The notes: generated from the sequence alone by a model not told the origin. A stretch of 22,157 nucleotides of DNA from a bacterium (GCA_030672255.1 DAOVGU010000234.1:1-22157); one strand, 5' to 3'. Positions 14,193-21,352 are shown, numbered from the stretch's first letter. Made by a program: numbers and translations.

Positions 14193-14607
14193 GGGGCTTA
14201 GGGTTGTCTTTGACACTAACATTCTTCTCTCGGCAATACTTTATGGAGGAATTCCTCTCGAACTGCTCAATCTTTGGCAGAAGGAGAGAGCCTTTGAACT
14301 TATCATTTCTCCAGAAATACTGGCAGAACTTGTTGCTAAACTGAGAACAAAGTTTGGTCTTCCAACAAATCTTGTTCAGGAATGGCGGGAATTGTTAAGC
14401 CGAAATATAATTCGCGTTCTCCCGGAATATCTTACCCAGATCTGTCGGGATGATAAGGATAATAAGATCATTGATACCGCTATCTCTGGAAATGCTCATT
14501 ATATAATTACCGGGGATGAGGATCTACTTACATTGAAATCTTACCAGAGGACTAAGATTATTAAAGCAAGAAACTTCCTGGATCTCCTTAAAGAGAAGAG
14601 GAAGTGA
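14185..14607 (+). CDS. PIN-domain toxin (COG1569-type, VapC-like RNase)
   Basis: A 140-residue PIN-domain protein. The acidic active site is intact: D10 in VVFDTN, the glutamate in SPEILAELVAKL, the aspartate in DDKDNKIIDTA, and TGDEDLL near the C-terminus. SAILYGGIP after the first strand is typical of the 'putative toxin-antitoxin system toxin component, PIN family' group. Members are metal-dependent RNases held in check by the partner antitoxin. The start is GTG 14185, inside the antitoxin 3' end; an 8-base overlap gives coupled translation. The gene ends directly in front of a large palindromic repeat cluster. The pair interrupts an otherwise sugar-related gene order, suggesting insertion. 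Confidence 0.87.
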   Translation: MPKGLRVVFDTNILLSAILYGGIPLELLNLWQKERAFELIISPEILAELVAKLRTKFGLPTNLVQEWRELLSRNIIRVLPEYLTQICRDDKDNKIIDTAISGNAHYIITGDEDLLTLKSYQRTKIIKARNFLDLLKEKRK

Positions 14608-14614
14608 ACCCCGC

Positions 14615-14806
14615 GTCATTGCGAACGAAGAGAAGCAATCCGACGAAGTCGTTGCGAGGAGTATTAACGACGAAGCAATCCGACGCAGTCGTTGCGAAGC
14701 CGAAGGCTGTGGCAATCTCTGACTTCATTGAAGAGAGAGATTCCTCGTTCCACTCGGAATGACACTTCGTGTCGGATTGCCACCCCTTTCGGGCTCGCAA
14801 TGACAA
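14615..14806. repeat. Five-unit cluster of GTCATTGC/GCAATC palindromic repeats
   Basis: This is most of the 247-base gap between the PIN toxin and the sugar transferase. Three forward units begin GTCATTGCGA (14615), GTCGTTGCGA (14648) and GTCGTTGCGA (14688) and end in GCAATC. A 23-base segment at 14635-14657 recurs at 14675-14697 with a single A-to-C change, so part of the cluster is a 40-base tandem repeat. The linkers carry small hairpins (CGAC-GAA-GTCG and CGAC-GCA-GTCG). Two inverted units follow: GAGATTCC to GGAATGACA (about 14736-14764) and GGATTGCC to CGCAATGACA (about 14774-14805). No gene, RNA or transposase was recognised here; the remaining 14807-14854 shows nothing clear. Confidence 0.8.
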
Positions 14807-14854
14807 TGCTATACGTTCTTTGTGAATATTTACGAAAAATCTGAAGTATGAGTC

Positions 14855-15520
14855 ATGTTAAAACGATTGTTTGATATTATCTTTTCTTTTATCGGGCTTG
14901 TGGTTTTATTTCCATTCTTCATATTTATTGCCATTTTAATAAAATTGGACTCAAAGGGACCTGTCTTTTATCGGGGAATAAGGGTTGGCAGGTTTGGTAA
15001 ACCATTTAAAATTTTTAAATTCAGAACACTTGTGGCCAATGCAGAAAGAATTGGAGGACCCTCAACCGCTAATGATGACCCCAGAATTACTAAAGTTGGT
15101 AGAATTATCAGGAAGCATAAACTGGATGAATTGCCCCAACTTATCAATGTCCTTGTGGGCAATATGAGTCTTGTGGGTCCCAGGCCGGAGGTGCCCTTCT
15201 ATGTGAATATGTTTACCGAGGAGGAGAAAGCAATTCTTTCCGTTCGCCCGGGAATAACCGACTGGGCATCTTTATGGAATCCGGATGAGGGAAAGACTCT
15301 TGCCGGAAGTTCTGATCCGGAGAAAGCCTACCAAGAGAAGATAAGACCAGAAAAAATTAGGCTTCAGTTAAAGTATGTTAGAGAGCACTCGTTTGCAACC
15401 GATTTAAAAATACTTCTGCAAACCTTGAAAAAATTGACACAAAGTGTCATTCCGACCCCGTATTTAATACGGGGGAGGAATCTCTCTCTTCAGAGAAGTA
15501 AGAGATTGCCACGTCGCTGA
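14855..15520 (+). CDS. Polyprenyl-phosphate sugar-1-phosphate transferase (PglC-like small PGT)
   Basis: A 221-residue monotopic bacterial sugar transferase. Residues 1-30 form the re-entrant membrane helix (LFDIIFSFIGLVVLFPFFIF). GPVFYRGIRVGRFGKPFKIF, then FKFRTL, is the family signature. KHKLDELPQLINVL (88-100) carries the catalytic Asp-Glu pair (D91, E92), and MSLVGPRPE (104-112) follows. It would load a sugar-1-phosphate on undecaprenyl phosphate to start each repeat unit. Length of the core matches PglC-type enzymes without the WcaJ N-terminal domains. The last ~25 residues (197-221) are encoded by palindromic repeat DNA, not by family sequence. The stop lies inside the repeat. ATG 14855 has no good Shine-Dalgarno site. 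Confidence 0.9.
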   Translation: MLKRLFDIIFSFIGLVVLFPFFIFIAILIKLDSKGPVFYRGIRVGRFGKPFKIFKFRTLVANAERIGGPSTANDDPRITKVGRIIRKHKLDELPQLINVLVGNMSLVGPRPEVPFYVNMFTEEEKAILSVRPGITDWASLWNPDEGKTLAGSSDPEKAYQEKIRPEKIRLQLKYVREHSFATDLKILLQTLKKLTQSVIPTPYLIRGRNLSLQRSKRLPRR

Positions 15521-15537
15521 CGCTCCTCGCAATGACT
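15446..15537. repeat. Palindromic repeats overlapping the sugar transferase 3' end and the E1 alpha leader
   Basis: A forward unit runs from GTCATTCCGA (15446) to GGAGGAATC (15482), with CCCCGTAT/ATACGGGG as its inner stem. An inverted unit runs from GAGATTGCCACG (15502) to CTCGCAATGAC (15536), with GCGTCAGCGAC-type pairing inside. Together they encode the last ~25 codons and the stop of the sugar transferase and end just before the E1 alpha start codon. They belong to the same family as 2341-2467 and 14615-14806. Confidence 0.8.
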
Positions 15538-15546
15538 TCGTCAATC

Positions 15547-16530
15547 ATGACAAAATACTCTAAGGTTTTCTTGAAACAACTCTATCGGATGATGGTCCAA
15601 ATCCGTCTCTGTGAAGAGAGCCTTGTTGGACCTATTCTAAGAGGTGAGGTGAAGTGTCCTGTTCATCTATATACTGGGGAGGAAGCAATCGCCACCGGAG
15701 TCTGTGCTGCTCTCTCGGAGAAAGATTACATCTTTGGCACGCATCGTTCTCACGGTCACTACCTTGCTAAAGGAGGTAGCTTGCAAAAACTTATTGCCGA
15801 AATCTATGGCAAGGAAACAGGCTGTTCTGAGGGAAGAGGTGGATCAATGCACATCATTGCTCCAGAGAAAGGAATTCTGGGAGCGGCTCCAATTGTTGCC
15901 GGCACCATCTCATTGGCAGTTGGCTCTGCCCTTGCTGCAAAAATCAGAAGAGAAAAAAGAGTCTCGGTCAGTTTTTTTGGAGATGGGGCAGCTGGCGAAG
16001 GTGTGCTATATGAATCATTAAACTTTGCCGCACTTAAAAGACTATCGGTTATATTTGCCTGCGAAAATAACCTTTATTCGACCCATATGCCGATTAGAAA
16101 CTGTCGGCCAGAAAACAACGTCTTCAAGATAGGAATTCCCTTTGGTATTGCAAGTTTCCGGACTAACGGCAATGAGGTTTTAGAAGTCTATGAAGCTACA
16201 AAAAAGGCGGTTGGAATATGCAGAAGAAATAGAGGTCCGGTGTTTATAGAATTTATGACCTATAGACTGCGCGGACATGTAGGACCGGATGATAATATCC
16301 AGGGAACACGTACCGATATTAGGCCAAAAGAAGAGATCGAAGAATGGAGGAAGAAAGACCCAATAAAAAATTTTGAGAAATATCTTATAAAGAAAAAAAT
16401 TTTAAAACAAAAAGAAATAGAGAAGATTAGAAATAAAATTCAGAAAAAAGTGACTCTGGCCTATAAGTTTGCCAAAGAAAGTCCTTATCCGAAAGAAAAA
16501 GATTTAATGAAATATGTGTTTAAGGATTAA
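15547..16530 (+). CDS. Thiamine-diphosphate E1 component, alpha subunit-like
   Basis: A 327-residue protein of the pyruvate/acetoin dehydrogenase E1-alpha type. HRSHGHYLAKG (66-76), then GKETGCSEGRGGSMHI (88-103), are family hallmarks. GDG at 145-147 with NN at 174-175 forms the thiamine-diphosphate binding motif. YRLRGH (239-244) matches the active-site loop, although the usual following serine is valine, and the phosphorylation-loop region reads VGPDDNIQGTRTD. ATG 15547 was preferred; an upstream in-frame ATG at 15532 sits inside repeat DNA. Neither has a clear ribosome site. The beta subunit follows after 16 bases. No E2 or E3 gene is present, which with the sugar-gene context suggests a carboligase role. 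Confidence 0.88.
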   Translation: MTKYSKVFLKQLYRMMVQIRLCEESLVGPILRGEVKCPVHLYTGEEAIATGVCAALSEKDYIFGTHRSHGHYLAKGGSLQKLIAEIYGKETGCSEGRGGSMHIIAPEKGILGAAPIVAGTISLAVGSALAAKIRREKRVSVSFFGDGAAGEGVLYESLNFAALKRLSVIFACENNLYSTHMPIRNCRPENNVFKIGIPFGIASFRTNGNEVLEVYEATKKAVGICRRNRGPVFIEFMTYRLRGHVGPDDNIQGTRTDIRPKEEIEEWRKKDPIKNFEKYLIKKKILKQKEIEKIRNKIQKKVTLAYKFAKESPYPKEKDLMKYVFKD

Positions 16531-16546
16531 TTTGAAATTGGAAAAT

Positions 16547-17524
16547 ATGAGAAAAGTTACTTATGCTCAAGCAATAAATGAAGCTATATACCAAACAATA
16601 GAACAAGATAATCGAGTATTTGTTATAGGACAAGGTTGCACATCGCCATGGTATGTTGGCAGTACTTGCCAGGGATTGATTGAAAAATTCGGACAAGAAA
16701 GAGTTATTGACACCCCGGTTTCTGAAAATGCCATTACCGGCGTAGCAGTGGGAGCAGCTCTTGCTAAAATGAGACCAATTGTTGTCCATCCAAGAATAGA
16801 CTTTATGTTGTATGCGACAGATCCCATCATTAATGAGGCGGCGAATTGGCATTATATGTTTGGGGGGAAGTTATCGGTGCCGATAGTTATATGGGGTATA
16901 ATAAACAGAGGTGGAGAGCAGGCGGCTCAACATTCACAGGCATTACAGGCAATCTTTACCCATATCCCCGGACTTAAAGTAGTTATGCCTTCTAATCCCT
17001 ATGATGCAAAGGGGTTGCTGGTCAGTGCGATAAAGGATGACAATCCAGTTTTATACATTGATGACCGCTGGTTGTATAAAATTAAGGGAAATGTCCCGGA
17101 AAAGATTTATTCTGTGCCAATTGGTAAAGGGAAGAGAATAAGAAAGGGCAAAGATATTACTATTGTAGCAAGTTCCTATATGGTGTGGGAAGCGGTCGGT
17201 GCGGTTAAAGGGTTGATTAAAGGGGGAATAGATGCTGAATTAATTGATTTAAGGTCTTTAAAACCTCTAGATACTGAGCTTTTGTTTGCCTCGGTTAAAA
17301 AGACAGGCAGGTTAGTGGTGGTTGATGGGGGGTGGAAAACCTGCGGCGTAGCGGCTGAGGTATCTGCTCTGGTCTGTGAGAATATTTTCAAATATCTTAA
17401 AGCGCCGATAAGGCGGATAACCTTGCCTGATATTCCTGCTCCGGCAAGTTCCGCCTTAGAGAGTATTTATTATCCTAAAGCAAAGGATATCTGTAAAGCA
17501 GTTAAAAAAATATTGAAAAAATAA
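16547..17524 (+). CDS. Thiamine-diphosphate E1 component, beta subunit-like
   Basis: A 325-residue transketolase-like beta chain. The N-terminal pyrimidine-binding domain opens with VTYAQAINEAIYQ and contains DTPVSENAITGVAVGAAL (55-72), where E60 is the glutamate that activates the cofactor. GGEQAAQHSQALQAIFTHIP and VVMPSNPYDAKGLL are conserved E1-beta segments. The C-terminal transketolase domain carries IDLRSLKPLD and GWKTCGVAAEVSALV. The typical GEDV near residue 29 is GQGC. An ATG at 16514 would overlap E1 alpha and add 11 non-conserved residues, so ATG 16547 was chosen. Its stop abuts the next ATG with no spacer, so the three genes form one translational unit. The product presumably pairs with E1 alpha. 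Confidence 0.88.
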   Translation: MRKVTYAQAINEAIYQTIEQDNRVFVIGQGCTSPWYVGSTCQGLIEKFGQERVIDTPVSENAITGVAVGAALAKMRPIVVHPRIDFMLYATDPIINEAANWHYMFGGKLSVPIVIWGIINRGGEQAAQHSQALQAIFTHIPGLKVVMPSNPYDAKGLLVSAIKDDNPVLYIDDRWLYKIKGNVPEKIYSVPIGKGKRIRKGKDITIVASSYMVWEAVGAVKGLIKGGIDAELIDLRSLKPLDTELLFASVKKTGRLVVVDGGWKTCGVAAEVSALVCENIFKYLKAPIRRITLPDIPAPASSALESIYYPKAKDICKAVKKILKK

Positions 17525-18631
17525 ATGAAATATCGGGTAAGATTTGTGGGTTATCCAAGGCAATATCAACAAATGAAATCTGAATTTGATGCGGTTTTTG
17601 AAGAGGTTATGTCCGGCGGAGATTTTATCCTGCGGCGTCATTTAGAAGAGTTTGAAGGAAATATTGCAAGATATATTGGAACAAAGCATGCTATCGGGGT
17701 AAATTCAGGGACCGATGCTTTATACCTTTCTGCGCGTGCTCTTGGTTTTGGTTCTGGAGATGAAGTCATCACCGTTGGACATACATTCGTGGCAACTGTA
17801 GGAGCGATTGTTCAATGTGGAGCCAAACCTATATTGGTTGATATTGCAGATGACTTTAATATTGATGTTGAGCATATAGAAGAAGCGATTACTTCCAAAA
17901 CAAAAGGGATAATCCCTGTTCATTTAAACGGACATCCCTGCAGGATGGATAAAATAATGAATCTGGCTAAAAAATATAATCTTATAGTCATTGAGGATTC
18001 AGCGCAGGCTTTAGGTGCAAAATTTAAGGACAAAATGGTAGGCTCTTTTGGAAATGCAGGGACTTATAGTTTTTATCCCGCAAAACTATTAGGTGCTCCT
18101 GGGGATGGAGGAATGGTTGTAACCAACGATGATAACCTTGCGCGAAAACTCAAAGCATTGAGGGATAATGGAAGGGTTGATTCTGCCGATGTTATAGAAT
18201 GTTATGGATGGTGCTCTCGGCTTGATAATCTTCATGCGGCAATCCTTGATATGAAATTTAAATATTTTAATCAATGGATAAGGAGAAGAAGGGAAATTGC
18301 AAAGATGTATGATGAAGGATTGAAAGGTGCGGGAGATATTATTCTATCTCCCTATCAAGGAAAGGATTTTTTTGATGTTTATCAAAATTATGTAATCTGT
18401 TCTAAAAGGAGGGATGAACTTGTCAGATATTTAAGGGATTCAGGGGTTGAGGTTTTAATCTCCTGGCCAAAACCAATGCATCACCAAAAAGCCCTTAATT
18501 TAAGCCATTTTACTCTCCCGGTAACAGAAAGAATAAGTGAGGAAGTGCTCTCTTTGCCAATCTATCCAGAACTTACCGATGAAGATGTGAAGTATACAAT
18601 AGATTGTATCTGTGGGTATTATGGGAACTGA
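17525..18631 (+). CDS. DegT/DnrJ/EryC1/StrS-family sugar aminotransferase
   Basis: A 368-residue PLP enzyme. GVNSGTDALYLSARALG binds the cofactor phosphate, VITVGHTFVATVGAIV stacks on the ring, IEDSAQALGAKF holds the aspartate that contacts the pyridine nitrogen, and SFYPAKLLGAPGDGG has the PLP lysine at K187. LRDNGR and a C-terminal LPIYPELTDEDV complete the fold. Members transfer an amino group from glutamate to a keto sugar nucleotide, most often at C3 or C4. The product of the downstream 4,6-dehydratase, or a product of the E1 pair, could be the substrate. The gene starts immediately after the E1 beta stop and overlaps the following methyltransferase. Catalytic residues are intact; regiochemistry is unknown. 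Confidence 0.92.
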   Translation: MKYRVRFVGYPRQYQQMKSEFDAVFEEVMSGGDFILRRHLEEFEGNIARYIGTKHAIGVNSGTDALYLSARALGFGSGDEVITVGHTFVATVGAIVQCGAKPILVDIADDFNIDVEHIEEAITSKTKGIIPVHLNGHPCRMDKIMNLAKKYNLIVIEDSAQALGAKFKDKMVGSFGNAGTYSFYPAKLLGAPGDGGMVVTNDDNLARKLKALRDNGRVDSADVIECYGWCSRLDNLHAAILDMKFKYFNQWIRRRREIAKMYDEGLKGAGDIILSPYQGKDFFDVYQNYVICSKRRDELVRYLRDSGVEVLISWPKPMHHQKALNLSHFTLPVTERISEEVLSLPIYPELTDEDVKYTIDCICGYYGN

Positions 18632-19403
18632 TTATACCTCTGTAACAGAAATACCAGGAAGCAAGATAACCTCCGAGCAATTAGCCAGGATTTGCAATCG
18701 TTATTACTTTGCCTCTCAATTTTGCCAGGGAAAGGATGTCTTGGAGGTAGCCTGTGGGGCAGGAATAGGACTGGGCTATCTGGCAAAATTTGCAAAAAGG
18801 GTAGTTGCCGGGGACATTGATAAAAACATTTTAAGATATGCTAAAGGGTATTATCAAGGAAGAGATAATGTTGAACTTCATTTATTAGATGCCCAAAAAT
18901 TGCCTTTTGAAAATGGCAGTTTTGATGTGGTGATACTGTATGAGGCGATTTACTATCTTGCTCAACCCGAAAAATTTGTTGAGGAGGCTTATCGGGTACT
19001 AAGAGAGAATAGAACACTTCTCATCTGTACAGTAAACAAGGATTGGTCCGATTTTAACCCTTCTCCATTCAGCACTGAATATTTTTCTGCTTCCGAGCTC
19101 TTTTTGTTGCTTAATCAAAGATTTCACAGTGTGGAGATTTATGGAGCATTTCCAATCACCACAAATTCAATAAAGGATAAAATAATATCTTTAATCAAGA
19201 GAACCGCCGTCACCCTTCACCTGATGCCAAAAACGATGAAAGGTAAAGAGTTTCTTAAAAAAACCTTCTTTGGTAAGTTACAGACATTACCTGCTGAAAT
19301 CGATGAGAAAATGGCCGAATATTCTCCTCCTCTTCCCATTTCACCTACCTCCCCTAATCCTCGCTATAAGGTTTTGTTTGCTCTCGCCAAAAATAACCGC
19401 TGA
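18621..19403 (+). CDS. Class I SAM-dependent methyltransferase
   Basis: A 260-residue protein. VLEVACGAGIGLGYLAKFA is the SAM-binding glycine motif, VVAGDID supplies the ribose-binding acid, LDAQKLPFENGSFDVVILYEAIYYL covers motifs II-III, and AYRVLRENRTLLI follows. The C-terminal part has a helical, weakly amphipathic stretch (IKDKIISLIKRTAVTLHLMP). It resembles UbiE-like methyltransferases common in polysaccharide loci. The ATG at 18621 was chosen over GTG 18612, three codons upstream; both overlap the aminotransferase 3' end. Tight linkage suggests it acts on the aminotransferase product or a later glycan intermediate, for example as an N- or O-methyltransferase. Confidence 0.82.
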   Translation: MGTDYTSVTEIPGSKITSEQLARICNRYYFASQFCQGKDVLEVACGAGIGLGYLAKFAKRVVAGDIDKNILRYAKGYYQGRDNVELHLLDAQKLPFENGSFDVVILYEAIYYLAQPEKFVEEAYRVLRENRTLLICTVNKDWSDFNPSPFSTEYFSASELFLLLNQRFHSVEIYGAFPITTNSIKDKIISLIKRTAVTLHLMPKTMKGKEFLKKTFFGKLQTLPAEIDEKMAEYSPPLPISPTSPNPRYKVLFALAKNNR

Positions 19404-19438
19404 TACCCTTTACTTTTGACCATAAAACTGGTAAAATA

Positions 19439-21241
19439 ATGATGATGAAAAGGCAAACTTTTTTCTTATTGATCGCCGATATTATCCTTATTAATTTGGC
19501 AATGATCTTAGCCTTCTGGGCCCGTTTTCCTGACTTTCTGACCACACCTAACTTCCAGGTATACCAACCGATTGCTGTTTTTATTGTAGTCATTAAACTC
19601 ATTGTTTATTTGCTCTTTGGCCTCTATGGTGGAATCTGGAGGTACGCCAGCATTAATGAAGCTTCCACTATATTTAAGGCAGTAACTATAGCCTCTTTAG
19701 CCACAATTGGCTTTGTCTTCTTTGTCCGGGTCCTTTCCTTTCCCCGTTCTGTCCTTCTTCTTGATTGGTTTTTCAATCTCCTCTTTATCGGTGGAGTGAG
19801 ATTTGCTCCCCGGTTGCGTAAAGAATTTCGAAAGCGTCGTGTATCTCCAAGCAAGCGGCTACTCATAATGGGAGCCGGGGATGCCGGAGAGATGGTCTTA
19901 CGTGAGATTCAGAAGCACCCGGAGTTAGGTTATAAAATTATTGGCTTTATCGACGATGACCTGAAAAAAGTAGGAAGAAGGATCCATACTTTAAAGGTTT
20001 TAGGAACAAGAAAGGAAATCGCCAGAATCGTTTCCCGAAAGAATGTCAATGAGATTATTATCGCTATTCCCTCTGCCTCGGGAAGGACAATCCGAGAGAT
20101 TGTCAGTTATTGCGAAAAGGCAAGAATAAAGTTAAGGATTATCCCGGGGATGTATAAGGTTATCAAAGGAGATGTGACAATTAGTGAAATTCGTGAGGTG
20201 AAGTTAGAAGACCTTTTAGGAAGAAAGCCGGTTGAGATTAACCTAAATGAGGTTTCTCAATATCTAAAGGATAAGTCTGTGCTTGTCACCGGAGCCGCCG
20301 GCTCCATCGGTTGCGAACTTTCCCGTCAGATTATGGAATTTGCGCCGCGAAAACTTCTCCTTTTAGATAATAATGAAAACGAGACCTATTTCCTGCAGAT
20401 GGAGTTAAAGAAAAAAGAGCATTCCTTTCCTGTCATTTTTCTTGTCAACGACATCAAAGAGAAACAGGTTTTAGAGACAATCTGGAGAGAGCACCAGCCA
20501 GAGGTAGTTTTTCACGCCGCAGCGCACAAGCATGTTCCTTTAATGGAGGAAAATGTGGTAGCCGCAGTGAGAAATAACGTCCTCGGAACAAAAAATTTAA
20601 TGGAGGCAGCAAAAGGAAAAACGGAAAGGCTCATCCTTATCTCCACCGATAAGGCGGTGAATCCAAAAAGTATCATGGGAGCAACAAAAAGAATCACCGA
20701 ATTGATGATGCAACTTTCTCCCGATGAAATAAAATCCTGTGCGGTGAGATTTGGCAATGTTTTAGGAAGTAAAGGAAGCGTTGTTCCCCTCTTTAAAAGA
20801 CAGATTGCCGAAGGTGGTCCAGTAACCATAACCCATCCCGAGATAAAGCGCTACTTTATGAGTGCCCGGGAGGCGGTCAGCCTCATCATTCAGGCCGGAG
20901 CAATGAGTAAAAGGGGGGAGGTCTTTATTCTGGATATGGGAGAGCCAATAAAGATTGTTGATTTAGCAAAAGACCTCATCACCCTCTCTGGTCTTCAACC
21001 GGAGACCGATATTCCGATTAAGATTATCGGTCTTCGTCCGGGAGAGAAGCTAAATGAGGAGTTATTGACCGCCGAGGAAGGAGTGAGAGCCACTAAACAT
21101 AAGAAAATCTTTGTTGCCAGACCGGATGCTGTCAACTCCGAAGAGTTACTGAAAGACATTAATGATTTGGAAGGATTCACTCTTTGCGGAGAAAAGGATT
21201 TGCTCATCAAAAGGCTTAAAGAGATGAGTGTATTACGGTAG
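19439..21241 (+). CDS. Membrane NDP-sugar 4,6-dehydratase (FlaA1/CapD/PglF/WbpM type)
   Basis: A 600-residue protein. Residues 1-120 hold four membrane helices, with an LYGGIWRYASINE loop typical of the family. A first Rossmann domain starts at LLIMGAGDAGEMVLREI, and the catalytic short-chain dehydrogenase domain has VTGAAGSIG (283-291). STDKAVNP (402-409) and IMGATKR (412-418) give the S-D-K plus Met...Lys set seen in WbpM/PglF, where methionine replaces the usual tyrosine. LRPGEKLNEELL is another hallmark. The expected reaction is UDP-GlcNAc to its 4-keto-6-deoxy derivative. Three consecutive ATGs start at 19439, none with a clear ribosome site. The TAG stop is formed by the first bases of a GTAGTGG repeat. 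Confidence 0.92.
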   Translation: MMMKRQTFFLLIADIILINLAMILAFWARFPDFLTTPNFQVYQPIAVFIVVIKLIVYLLFGLYGGIWRYASINEASTIFKAVTIASLATIGFVFFVRVLSFPRSVLLLDWFFNLLFIGGVRFAPRLRKEFRKRRVSPSKRLLIMGAGDAGEMVLREIQKHPELGYKIIGFIDDDLKKVGRRIHTLKVLGTRKEIARIVSRKNVNEIIIAIPSASGRTIREIVSYCEKARIKLRIIPGMYKVIKGDVTISEIREVKLEDLLGRKPVEINLNEVSQYLKDKSVLVTGAAGSIGCELSRQIMEFAPRKLLLLDNNENETYFLQMELKKKEHSFPVIFLVNDIKEKQVLETIWREHQPEVVFHAAAHKHVPLMEENVVAAVRNNVLGTKNLMEAAKGKTERLILISTDKAVNPKSIMGATKRITELMMQLSPDEIKSCAVRFGNVLGSKGSVVPLFKRQIAEGGPVTITHPEIKRYFMSAREAVSLIIQAGAMSKRGEVFILDMGEPIKIVDLAKDLITLSGLQPETDIPIKIIGLRPGEKLNEELLTAEEGVRATKHKKIFVARPDAVNSEELLKDINDLEGFTLCGEKDLLIKRLKEMSVLR

Positions 21242-21312
21242 TGGTCGAGCTTGCTCGACTATAAAGCAGAGTGAACTCTGCCACTACATAGCAAAGCAAG
21301 CTTTGCCACTAC
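21238..21312. repeat. GTAGTGG/CCACTAC palindromic element with an extra hairpin module
   Basis: The outer arms are GTAGTGG (21238-21244) and CCACTAC (21281-21287). Inside are TCGAGC/GCTCGA around TT (21245-21258) and GCAGAGT/ACTCTGC around GA (21266-21281). A further hairpin, GCAAAGC/GCTTTGC around AA (21291-21306), ends in another CACTAC, as if one module had been added in tandem. The element resembles 11121-11170, with paired base changes in its stem. Its 5' end supplies the stop codon of the dehydratase gene. Confidence 0.8.
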
Positions 21313-21352
21313 ATAAACAATGTGTATATCTGCGTCAATCTGTGATTAAAAA

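Noticed and set aside
14588..14806. A 72-codon minus-strand open frame (and a shorter one ending near 14524) across the repeat cluster
   Set aside because: It is translated entirely from palindromic repeat DNA, with residues typical of such spurious frames (CHSEWNEESL), and has no ribosome site.
14615..14806. CRISPR-like array suggested by repeated units
   Set aside because: Units are imperfect palindromes of variable length in both orientations, with no regular unique spacers and no cas genes.
15704..16021. A 105-codon plus-strand frame inside the E1 alpha gene
   Set aside because: It is a shifted-frame shadow of the conserved thiamine-diphosphate region.
16514..16546. Upstream ATG extension of E1 beta
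   Set aside because: The extra 11 residues are not family-like and overlap E1 alpha; MRKVTYAQAINEA at 16547 is the natural family start.
19404..19438. Promoter or terminator in the short gap before the dehydratase (TTGACC and TAAAAT words, ACCA/TGGT pairing)
   Set aside because: The two boxes are only about 10 bases apart and the stem is 4 bp, so neither call is supported.
21328..21350. Short near-repeat of TCTGCGT and TCTGTGA ahead of the last gene
   Set aside because: It is too short and imperfect to call a repeat or binding site without other genome copies.
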